From an uncultured Alphaproteobacteria bacterium (GTDB taxonomy: Bacteria; Pseudomonadota; Alphaproteobacteria; Rs-D84), in assembly GCA_947589625.1 (NCBI GenBank), contig CANQCM010000056.1, positions 1-6,480 of the forward strand: a DNA stretch of 6,480 nucleotides. The letters run 5' to 3'. The notes below the pieces were generated by a model, which was not told where the DNA came from, did not search any database, and saw only the letters and a list, made by a program, of their open reading frames with translations. The position numbers and the translations under genes are program-made. This document shows, piece by piece, positions 1 through 6,052 of this stretch (positions are counted from its first letter, which is position 1; every line of letters begins with the position of its first letter).

Positions 1-992
1 AATATGCCGACACTGTTCAGCACATTTGAAATAGATTCCATTTTGCGCACAGACGAATCCAGATAATCATTCGCAATACGCGTCAAATTCTTGTCAAAAC
101 CGTTCATATCGGCATAAATTTCCAAATCGCCCACAATTTCCGCACTGGGAAAATCGCGCCCTGTATTATTCAGCGCAACACCCAGATTGTCGCCGTTCGC
201 AATGTAATGCAATGTCAGTTCCAAAATATCGCGCAGATATTTATTTGATGCGTCTGCCAACATACGCAACGCGTCTGGAATTGTAATACCTGCAGAAACC
301 ATAGATGACAAACTCATCAGCCAACCGCTGGACACTTGGATTTTATAAATGTTCCATGGCGGCAATTTATCAAAAAATGCGCGGACGCGACCTGACCAAT
401 TTGCCATAGATGCCCAAATAATGCCGACACCGCCTGCAAAAATAATTAAAAACCAATACCAATATTTAATTGAAAAATCAGACACCCAAACCAAAGACGC
501 TGCAATTCCGCGCCATACGAAATTATTACCGGCAACCTCGGCCAGTGGCGGCACCAGATACAATCCCACCATAATAATTATGCCAAATGTCAATGCCAAC
601 AAAAACATCGGGTATGCAATTGCAGCCGTCATCGCACGGCGAATACGCACAGACCCATCAACCACGCGCGTCACATTTTCCAGCGCAACCACCAAATCAC
701 TTAAATTCCCAGATGTTACCAACAATGTTTCTTCGGGTGGCACCCAACCGCGCGTTGCGTCAGAAAAGCTCATACCGCGTTCCAGATTCTTTTGCCATTC
801 GCGCATAACGATTGCAAAAGGCTCGTCCGGTTTTTTGCCGCCCTTGGATTCAATCATTTCAATGCGCCCCAGTGCGTCCATCAATGAAAAATCATTGCGC
901 AACAGCGACGCTAATTTACGCGCCACGGACATACGTTTTTCGGTATTTAACCGAAATACCATTTTCGCATAAAGTTTTTCAATGCGCATCAT
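1..992 (-). CDS. pilR: PilR, type IVb pilus inner-membrane platform protein (GspF/PilC family), 3' end cut by window edge
   Basis: This is the polytopic platform protein of a type IV pilus or type II secretion machine; it sits in the inner membrane and couples the PilQ ATPase to pilus assembly. I translated 330 residues with no stop up to the left edge; the family is usually about 350-400 aa, so probably only the last membrane helix is missing. Two T2SSF repeats are visible. The first (about 21-145) has RKLASLLRNDFSLMDAL, then ERGMSFSDAT and SGNLSDLVVAL. The second (from about 222) has LMSLSSMVSAGITIPDALRM, NGDNLGVAL and GFDKNLTRIANDY. Hydrophobic helices lie at about 123-148 and 177-196. The start is ATG at 992, sharing one base with the pilQ stop (TAATG), with GGGG 7 nt upstream; a second ATG follows at once. 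The name follows R64 thin-pilus usage and does not mean the NtrC-type regulator PilR. Family is certain; the exact symbol rests on operon order. Confidence 0.9.
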   Translation of the reverse strand, partial: MMRIEKLYAKMVFRLNTEKRMSVARKLASLLRNDFSLMDALGRIEMIESKGGKKPDEPFAIVMREWQKNLERGMSFSDATRGWVPPEETLLVTSGNLSDLVVALENVTRVVDGSVRIRRAMTAAIAYPMFLLALTFGIIIMVGLYLVPPLAEVAGNNFVWRGIAASLVWVSDFSIKYWYWFLIIFAGGVGIIWASMANWSGRVRAFFDKLPPWNIYKIQVSSGWLMSLSSMVSAGITIPDALRMLADASNKYLRDILELTLHYIANGDNLGVALNNTGRDFPSAEIVGDLEIYADMNGFDKNLTRIANDYLDSSVRKMESISNVLNSVGI

Positions 993-2626
993 TAATATAC
1001 CCCTGGTCTATCCAGCAAACCCACCCAACGTTCCAGTTCATCAACACCAATTATGCCTTGCAACATCAAAGACATGGCGGCTTCTTTTAATGTGCGACCG
1101 TCCATTTCTTCCAGCCAATATCGCACAGCGCCAGATGTATCGCCTGCTAATGCGCGTCGCAAAAATTCACTGTTGGTAATAATGATTTCGCCGGCCTTGA
1201 TACGACCCAATGTGCCCGTGCCTTTGCATTCTTCGCAACCTGCACCACGAATATAAACTTGGTGCAAGCCCAGTTCCCCAAACGCGTCCATTACACGGCG
1301 ATATGCAGGATTTTCTGGGTGGTCAATCAACCGTTCGCGACAATGCGGACACAGTTTCTTGAACAGGCGCATTGAAATCAGACCACGCATCAATGTTTCT
1401 TCTTTTAATTTGAACGCTTCTATTCCCAAATCCAGCAAACGCGTCAATGCCGCCAGCGCAGAATTCGCATGTAATGTTGTCCAAACATTATGCCCAGACA
1501 ACGCACCACGCACCGTTAATTGCGCCGCCGCCAGTGTACGAATTTCACCCACCATCAATGTATCAGGGTCACTGCGTAATGCCGCCGCCAATGCCTCGGT
1601 ATATTTATCTTCGCGCTGTTCTTCGTTGGTTGCATTTACGACCGGCATTTGATGTGCGCCAAAAATTTTCTGTTCTACAGGATTTTCAACAGTAATTAAA
1701 TTTATTTCATAATTACGTTCTTTTAACATCAGCGACATATTGCGCACCAATGTTGTTGATTTACCAGAACTGGTGGGCCCCGCAACAATTACCAGACCTG
1801 TTGGAAAAGAACGCAGGCGCATCAACAGGCGCTGTTCATATTCGCCAAATTCTTGTTCTGTTTTAATGCCTTCGGACGGATTATCGTACAGCAACCGCAT
1901 AACAACATAACGCGAACCAAATGCAATCGGGTTAAATTGCATACGAATTGATAAAATGCCCATCGGCAAATACAAATCTTTTGTGCCACGCAGTGGTGTG
2001 CGACCGTCTTTCTGGGCAGATTGATATTCGTTCTGGGCATAGTTCGCATTAGACATATCAGACGATGCAAATGCCGCGCGAACAAAAGATTCACCCCATT
2101 GCGAATTATATTCCAATACAGGCTGCATACTGCCGTCAATACGGAAATAAATTGTTGTTTGGTCGGCAACCTCGATATGAATATCAGAAACCTTTTGTGC
2201 CGCCGCACGCGCCAGAATATCAACAAAATCTTTCTGCATTTGGTTATCATAATCTTGACGCGAACGCGCCGCCCCACCCAAACGCATATCGTATGTTTTA
2301 TAAATCGCAGACACCAATGCCAAATCAGAATAAAACGGCGCACGCATTGGCAAATTGCGCTTTTTTAATAAATCCAGAAATGCCAGCACACGCCCGTCAT
2401 ATTTATGTGTGCGCGAAATGATAATTTCACCACCTGAAAAATACGCCACTAAATTTTGTGTGTCTTTCGGTAATTCTTGCGCCGCACCCGTTGCAGTTAA
2501 CAACCGATTACCATTTGAAAACAGATAATCAACAATATCTTTAACCTCGGCACTGTCAAGGCCAGACGGCACAGACGGCTTGGCGTTGGAAAAATCATAT
2601 TGTAAAATTGCGTCTGCATCATTCAT
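992..2626 (-). CDS. pilQ: PilQ, type IVb pilus assembly ATPase (GspE/PulE superfamily)
   Basis: This is a cytoplasmic hexameric secretion ATPase that would power pilus assembly through PilR. The 544-aa length is close to R64-type PilQ and GspE. Motifs in order: an N-terminal region (1-130) of unclear fold; a GspE N2-like segment with VSDIHIE at 146-152; Walker A GPTSSGKST at 283-291; an Asp box ITVENPVE at 311-318; Walker B region SDPDTLMVGEIR at 352-363 with E361 as the likely catalytic glutamate; and a His box GHNVWTTLHANS at 378-389. Two CxxC pairs, C426/C429 and C464/C467, form a GspE/PilB-type metal site that retraction ATPases of the PilT kind lack, so an assembly role is more likely. 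The ATG shares one base with the pilP stop (TAATG), which implies coupled translation. It should not be confused with the outer-membrane secretin also called PilQ in Pseudomonas. Confidence 0.93.
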   Translation of the reverse strand: MNDADAILQYDFSNAKPSVPSGLDSAEVKDIVDYLFSNGNRLLTATGAAQELPKDTQNLVAYFSGGEIIISRTHKYDGRVLAFLDLLKKRNLPMRAPFYSDLALVSAIYKTYDMRLGGAARSRQDYDNQMQKDFVDILARAAAQKVSDIHIEVADQTTIYFRIDGSMQPVLEYNSQWGESFVRAAFASSDMSNANYAQNEYQSAQKDGRTPLRGTKDLYLPMGILSIRMQFNPIAFGSRYVVMRLLYDNPSEGIKTEQEFGEYEQRLLMRLRSFPTGLVIVAGPTSSGKSTTLVRNMSLMLKERNYEINLITVENPVEQKIFGAHQMPVVNATNEEQREDKYTEALAAALRSDPDTLMVGEIRTLAAAQLTVRGALSGHNVWTTLHANSALAALTRLLDLGIEAFKLKEETLMRGLISMRLFKKLCPHCRERLIDHPENPAYRRVMDAFGELGLHQVYIRGAGCEECKGTGTLGRIKAGEIIITNSEFLRRALAGDTSGAVRYWLEEMDGRTLKEAAMSLMLQGIIGVDELERWVGLLDRPGVY

Positions 2627-3345
2627 TATTGCGCACCACCAACATTAAGATTTTGTGTATTACCATCGGCATTTACAAAAACAACACCTTCGTCTAAAGA
2701 TATAGATTTTACAGTATAACCATCAAGTGCCTTGCCGACAGTCAGTTTGCGTGTTTGCCCAGTTGTTAAATCTTCTATTGTTGCCTGTAATTGCGAACCT
2801 GCACCAACGACATTGATTAACCGATATTGGTCAGAAAACAAAATATCTGAAATATCTTGTTCAATCGCGCGTGTTTCTGCACGCGCCGCCGCAGCGACCG
2901 TTTCATCTTCTAATGCTTGTTTTTGACGTTCTAATCTGGCGGCTTCAGCTTCCAGTTTTGCGCGTTCTGTTTCTATTTCTTGCTGTTGTTGTTCTGCGCG
3001 CCCAGACAAAGTATCAATTTCCATGTGCAGTTTTATTTTTTCTGCCGCCAATCTGTCCAGTTCCAAATCCAGTTGTGCGCGTTCTTTTTCCAACTGCATC
3101 AAGACTTTTTCTTGTTCCAAATTAGTAATTTGATCAAACAAAGAACCTTCAACCTGATAATCATTTACAGCCGCCGCAGACAATTCGTCTTGATCTGCCG
3201 CGATTCCTAAAATTTGTTGTTCTGGGCCTGCCAGTTCTTCGGACGAGTCTTCAATAAAGACCTCTTCTACTGGTGCGCCAAATGCCACAAACGGCAACGC
3301 GCCAAATATCGCCGACAAACACAAATATTTAATTTTATTTTGCAT
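2626..3345 (-). CDS. pilP: PilP, type IVb pilus biogenesis protein with long coiled coil
   Basis: The product is a 239-aa exported protein. It has a signal peptide at about 1-23 (KNKIK-like basic start, hydrophobic core LCLSAIFGALPFVAF, possible cleavage AFG|AP). An acidic linker spans 25-65, a Gln/Glu/Ala/Leu/Lys-rich coiled coil spans about 66-165, and a small C-terminal domain spans about 170-235. The C-terminal domain carries the pattern of R64-type PilP, including LTVGKALDGYTVKSI at 201-215 followed by VVFVNADGN. No Cys follows the signal peptide, so it is not a lipoprotein. R64 PilP is about 150 aa, so the coiled coil accounts for the extra length. PilP is thought to work in the periplasm or at the inner membrane with PilO; its exact role is unclear. 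It starts within the end of pilO (11-bp overlap) behind a strong Shine-Dalgarno, GAGGTGAT. The family call rests on the C-terminal domain and the position between pilO and pilQ. Confidence 0.8.
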   Translation of the reverse strand: MQNKIKYLCLSAIFGALPFVAFGAPVEEVFIEDSSEELAGPEQQILGIAADQDELSAAAVNDYQVEGSLFDQITNLEQEKVLMQLEKERAQLDLELDRLAAEKIKLHMEIDTLSGRAEQQQQEIETERAKLEAEAARLERQKQALEDETVAAAARAETRAIEQDISDILFSDQYRLINVVGAGSQLQATIEDLTTGQTRKLTVGKALDGYTVKSISLDEGVVFVNADGNTQNLNVGGAQ

Positions 3346-4588
3346 AGATTATCACCTCATAATTCCATGTACGTTGTGCAACGTTCCATGCGCAACGCGT
3401 CATGTATACGCCACCAAAGTTGTTAAAAATCTGCATAAATTGCATTGGCACCAATTTAGATTGGGCGGAAATTTCAACAACATTTATTTGTTCTGTTTCA
3501 ACCCCATTGGTCAAAACATCAACAACTGTTTCAACATCAACAGGCACATTCATCGCCTGAAATGCCGTAATAACATCACGCACCACAGATTCAGCATCGC
3601 GTTCGTCTTGCGATGCCATAATGCCCACAGTTGGCAAAATTGCACGCACAATTATTGTGTCATCGTTTATCTGGGAAACAAATGTCCCAGGCATTAATTC
3701 GGTCTGCAGATTATAAAAATCGCCAACAGTGCTGTATGTGCGTTTGAATGTAGCAACCGCATCAACTTCGCCACATTCCACAGATGTCTGTTGCCAACCG
3801 ACAATCGGTTGCATTAAAAATCCAATTGCACGGAAACAAACCTCGGCACGGGCATCAACTTCGGGCAAGAAATCATACGGGTGTTCAATTGGCGCTGGTT
3901 TTTCAATGTTATATTGTGCATCCAGTTCGCGATTTTTTTCTTCTATCTGGCGTTTATATTCTGCCGCCAATTCAGGATTTATTTCTGCTACATTTGGCGT
4001 TGAATGAAACATTTGCCCAATTGGTTCACGAAATATCGCAGATATAATCACAAAAAACACCAATAAAATCGCCAATGATATAATCCCACCACCAAGGCGA
4101 CTTATCGGGCGCAAAACCGCATGCGCATTAACACGGGTTAATTCATTCAGGTTACGTTCTACGGCGCGTGGCATACCCCAATCTGCCGGCGCAAACAGCG
4201 CGTTCCAATCTGGAATTTCAGACAAACGAAAATATTCTGCGCGTGCCGCCGCGGCGTCTTCAAAAATCTTGTCTTGCAGAACAACGCCATTGCGAACTGC
4301 AATCAAGTAAAAAAACTTGTCAGCCAAAAACACGCCCAGAAAAGAATTATATTCGGTCAAACTGTCCATGATTTCAGCCGCCAAAGACGGCATACCAGAC
4401 CGATGTCCATACTTTTTTGACCCCATCGCAATCATCATGCGATATTCTGTAAACAGATTAAGTTTTTTATCAATGCTGCGTGCCAAATTTCGCGCGTAAT
4501 TACGGGCAACAAACCCAGCCCCAATCGGTTGCCATAACAAACCGACTGCATATTTTTTTCTGTTAACTGTTATTACCTGATTTGGCAA
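3335..4588 (-). CDS. pilO: PilO, type IVb pilus accessory protein (R64 PilO / PAP_PilO family)
   Basis: This is a bitopic inner-membrane protein of the type IVb (R64-like) pilus machine. With the start chosen here it has 417 aa; R64 PilO is about 430. The N-terminus has the family-like stretch NRKKYAVGLLWQPIG near residue 10. A cytoplasmic domain runs to about 160, a single membrane helix spans 164-186 (GIISLAILLVFFVIISAIF), and a periplasmic domain with a short charged helix (about 209-225) completes it. Conserved-looking features are HPYDFLP followed by C251 and GWQQTSVEC with C272, a candidate disulfide pair. The open frame extends 10 codons upstream to a TTG at 4618. I reject that start because it overlaps the -10 box of a strong promoter. 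The TTG at 4588-4586, behind an AGAGAG Shine-Dalgarno-like tract, gives the expected N-terminus. It is first in the pilOPQR operon. It is unrelated to the small PilO of type IVa pili. Confidence 0.85.
   Translation of the reverse strand: MPNQVITVNRKKYAVGLLWQPIGAGFVARNYARNLARSIDKKLNLFTEYRMMIAMGSKKYGHRSGMPSLAAEIMDSLTEYNSFLGVFLADKFFYLIAVRNGVVLQDKIFEDAAAARAEYFRLSEIPDWNALFAPADWGMPRAVERNLNELTRVNAHAVLRPISRLGGGIISLAILLVFFVIISAIFREPIGQMFHSTPNVAEINPELAAEYKRQIEEKNRELDAQYNIEKPAPIEHPYDFLPEVDARAEVCFRAIGFLMQPIVGWQQTSVECGEVDAVATFKRTYSTVGDFYNLQTELMPGTFVSQINDDTIIVRAILPTVGIMASQDERDAESVVRDVITAFQAMNVPVDVETVVDVLTNGVETEQINVVEISAQSKLVPMQFMQIFNNFGGVYMTRCAWNVAQRTWNYEVIIYAK
3353..3358 (-). promoter_or_regulatory. Strong Shine-Dalgarno of pilP inside the pilO 3' end
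   Basis: GAGGTG (with GAT following, an extended anti-SD match) lies 7 nt upstream of the pilP ATG at 3345. It is the best ribosome-binding site in the operon, whereas pilO uses a weak tract with a TTG start. Independent, stronger initiation of PilP than PilO is therefore possible despite the gene overlap. Confidence 0.75.
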
Positions 4589-4590
4589 AT

Positions 4591-4599
4591 TCTCTCTCT
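4591..4599 (-). promoter_or_regulatory. Shine-Dalgarno-like tract that sets the pilO start
   Basis: On the minus strand an AGAGAGAGA run sits a few bases upstream of the TTG at 4588. It lies downstream of the predicted transcription start, so it is the first ribosome-binding site available on the mRNA. The match to the consensus is only moderate, and the start codon is the weak TTG, so PilO translation may be held low. Confidence 0.5.
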
Positions 4600-4617
4600 T
4601 AATCCCTACTTTGTACA

Positions 4618-4647
4618 ATTATAACATAAAAATATCAATCAACGCAA
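4618..4647 (-). promoter_or_regulatory. Extended -10 promoter of the pilOPQR operon
   Basis: On the minus strand, TGTTATAAT (4626-4618) is a perfect sigma-70 -10 hexamer with the TGn extension. A weak -35 candidate, TTGCGT, lies at 4647-4642 with an 18-nt spacer. Transcription would start at about 4611-4612, giving a leader of roughly 23 nt before the TTG at 4588. The promoter sits directly behind the terminator of the preceding unit, which is where a new operon should begin. The 8-bp palindrome TTGTACAA (4611-4618) covers the predicted start point. Confidence 0.72.
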
Positions 4648-4660
4648 ACACAGAATAAAC

Positions 4661-4691
4661 ATAAAAACACCCACAAAATATGTGGGTGTTT
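4661..4691 (-). terminator. Intrinsic terminator of the lpxK-lpxC-lipoprotein unit
   Basis: A perfect 11-bp stem (left arm 4665-4675, right arm 4681-4691, core CACCCACA/TGTGGGTG) encloses a 5-nt loop. Read on the minus strand the hairpin runs into a short T tract (TTTTTAT), the usual form of a Rho-independent terminator. It begins about 20 nt after the lipoprotein stop codon. In the plus direction the following sequence is AT-rich but not a T run, so activity there is less likely. Confidence 0.85.
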
Positions 4692-4712
4692 GAATTTATT
4701 GTTATATAAATT

Positions 4713-5105
4713 TTAATATGTTCCATACATTCCACCAATTGTTTGTGGGCCGCCGTCGCGCGCAGTACGAATATTATTTGGGTGCGGACAATCATAAACA
4801 TTAGCCGTCAAAACAAACGCGCGTTCTGGGCCAAATATAACCCATTCATTTGGACGCGTGCGTTGGCTAGTTATCCAATACGCATTACCGGGGCGCGCTT
4901 GGTCTGCAATTCTATTTTCCAGATATCTGCGTGCATCATCAATATCATAAACAGAAACCTCGGATTCTAATTTGTACAAATATGTACAGCCGATTGGTTC
5001 TGCGTCCAGTTGGACAATATGTTCACTGCCGTTTTCATTTTTAATCAAACCGCCACAGCCCGATAACAATGCGATAATTCCAAAAAATCCAAATATTTTT
5101 TTCAT
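4713..5105 (-). CDS. Small predicted outer-membrane lipoprotein of unknown function
   Basis: The 130-aa product starts MKKIFGFFG and has a type II signal peptide with lipobox LSGC at 14-17. Lipidation would be on C17; residue 18 is Gly, so no inner-membrane retention signal of the Asp+2 type is present. The mature part has two further cysteines, C40 (EPIGCTYLYKL) and C106 (NVYDCPHP), that could form a disulfide. Between them lies a helix-like stretch (about 56-70). The layout, an early Cys-x-Tyr-Leu strand, a helix and a late Tyr-x-Cys, faintly recalls RcsF/DUF4156-type small lipoproteins; I give that low weight. The C-terminus is Gly/Thr/Tyr-rich. Its ATG overlaps the lpxC stop (ATGA), and a promoter candidate lies just upstream inside lpxC. 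A GGGA sits 7 nt before the start. The context suggests an envelope role, but no function can be assigned. Confidence 0.8.
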   Translation of the reverse strand: MKKIFGFFGIIALLSGCGGLIKNENGSEHIVQLDAEPIGCTYLYKLESEVSVYDIDDARRYLENRIADQARPGNAYWITSQRTRPNEWVIFGPERAFVLTANVYDCPHPNNIRTARDGGPQTIGGMYGTY

Positions 5106-6052
5106 TTCTTTTTCCCGTTTGGTTTAATTATATCATAATTTGTGTCAACACTGAATAATTTTTTCAACACGATATTATTCAGTGCATGACTGCCCTTGTA
5201 AGATTCCAGATTACCGATAATTACGCCACCACTGGTAAACATATCACCAATCGCGTCTATGATTTTATGCCGAACAAATTCATCGTGCCAAATCAATTTA
5301 TTCAATGTGCCATCACCAGAATCATTTAATGCGATAACATTTGTTTCGTCTGCACCACGCGCCATGCTATGCGATTTCAGAAATTCCCATTCGCTGTATT
5401 TTCCAAATGTGCGCGCGCGCGAAATTTCATCACTGAATTTATCACGCGATTTTTTTGACCCGTCATAAGTATACGAATATGTCTGCGCACCAATAATTTT
5501 TTCTTTGTATACCAATGTCGCCTTGATATTCAGTTTCTGTTCCGTGTTTGGTGTTAATGCCACAAAACCGTCATTTTTTTTGCCCGTAATCTTGTCCATA
5601 ACCCATAATTTTGCGCGCACAAAAAATGGCAAAGTCTTGCGTATTTCACGCGCATATGCAATAACAGGCTTTTTAACGATAATTTTTGTTAATTCGCCAC
5701 TTTTCGCCGCCCCAGATAACGCGGTTAAAAACGCATGCGCACTGCCGTCCAGAATTGGCGTTTCTGGGCCATCAATTTCTATAATTGCGCTGTCTATGCC
5801 ACACATAAACAGCGCCGCCATTAAATGTTCAATTGTTTTAACATGTGCGCCGTTCAAATCGCCAACGGTAGTATTACGTAATTTTGTATCGCCAACATTA
5901 TCAAACTTTGCCGATATTTCTGTGCGTGGTGAAATATCTGTTCGCACAAAGAAAATTCCACCTTTATTTGACGGGCGCACAACCATATTTACAGGCAACC
6001 CAGAATGTATACCGCGCCCAGAAAAAGCAACCGATTTTTTTAATGTTGTCAT
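5102..6052 (-). CDS. lpxC: LpxC, UDP-3-O-acyl-N-acetylglucosamine deacetylase
   Basis: LpxC is the zinc-dependent deacetylase that catalyses the committed step of lipid A synthesis in the cytoplasm. Numbering from the ATG at 6052 (316 aa; E. coli has 305), the visible signatures are GRGIHSG near 13-19, TIEHLMAAL with catalytic E75 and zinc ligand H76, PETPILDGSA at 96-105, ISRARTFG at 210-217, DEFVRHKIIDAIGD with zinc ligands H262 and D266, and GSHALNN with H289. All expected catalytic and metal residues are present. An in-frame insertion of about 22 residues relative to E. coli lies at roughly 135-160. The open frame extends upstream to a TTG at 6073, but the ATG is preferred. It has GGGGGA 9 nt upstream, forms an ATGA overlap with the lpxK stop, and gives the family-like start MTTLKKSV. 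The gene lies between lpxK and a lipoprotein gene, all co-directional. Confidence 0.97.
   Translation of the reverse strand: MTTLKKSVAFSGRGIHSGLPVNMVVRPSNKGGIFFVRTDISPRTEISAKFDNVGDTKLRNTTVGDLNGAHVKTIEHLMAALFMCGIDSAIIEIDGPETPILDGSAHAFLTALSGAAKSGELTKIIVKKPVIAYAREIRKTLPFFVRAKLWVMDKITGKKNDGFVALTPNTEQKLNIKATLVYKEKIIGAQTYSYTYDGSKKSRDKFSDEISRARTFGKYSEWEFLKSHSMARGADETNVIALNDSGDGTLNKLIWHDEFVRHKIIDAIGDMFTSGGVIIGNLESYKGSHALNNIVLKKLFSVDTNYDIIKPNGKKK
5127..5155 (-). promoter_or_regulatory. Candidate internal promoter for the lipoprotein gene, within the lpxC 3' end
   Basis: On the minus strand TGATATAAT (5135-5127) is a perfect -10 with TGn extension. The -35 position (TTCAGT, 5155-5150, 17-nt spacer) is poor. 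A perfect TTGACA (5147-5142) exists but is only 10 nt from the -10, too close to serve. Transcription would start near 5120, about 15 nt before the lipoprotein ATG, leaving room for the GGGA ribosome site. Because the sequence is also coding (TNYDIIK of LpxC), chance is a real alternative. Confidence 0.45.
5149..5184. repeat. Perfect 11-bp inverted repeat in the 3' end of lpxC
   Basis: CACTGAATAAT at 5149-5159 is the exact reverse complement of ATTATTCAGTG at 5174-5184, with a 14-nt spacer. One arm encodes the end of the conserved HALNN motif and the other encodes LFSV. No T tract follows on either side, so it is not a normal terminator. The left arm covers the -35 region of the candidate lipoprotein promoter, so it could be an operator or an mRNA hairpin. 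Confidence 0.5.

Noticed and set aside
349..972. A 207-codon plus-strand open frame opposite pilR
   Set aside because: It has no recognisable motif and a composition typical of antisense frames. The minus strand in the same place encodes a clear GspF-type protein.
1822..2343. A 173-codon minus-strand frame inside pilQ
   Set aside because: It is out of frame with the ATPase and rich in Cys, Arg and Trp; the main frame carries the conserved GspE domain.
2900..3110. Apparent low-complexity repeats (GTTCT/TTCC-rich)
   Set aside because: They follow from the Gln/Glu/Leu-rich coiled coil of PilP and do not form a true tandem DNA repeat.
3795..3811. A 7-bp inverted repeat with a 3-nt loop (CAACCGA/TCGGTTG) in pilO
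   Set aside because: It is mid-gene with no T tract or nearby start, and related words recur because the protein repeats a QPI motif.
4619..4801. A 60-codon minus-strand frame spanning the intergenic gap
   Set aside because: It crosses the terminator hairpin and promoter and overlaps the lipoprotein gene out of frame.
4972..4979. A second copy of the palindrome TTGTACAA, also present at the pilO transcription start (4611-4618)
   Set aside because: An 8-mer seen twice in 6.5 kb of AT-leaning DNA is weak evidence, and this copy encodes a Tyr-Leu-Tyr stretch of the lipoprotein. A regulator site cannot be argued from it.
5409..5421. Alternating GC tract (GTGCGCGCGCGCG), possible Z-DNA or repeat
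   Set aside because: It encodes the conserved ARA-type residues of the LpxC motif ISRARTFG, so coding constraint explains it.
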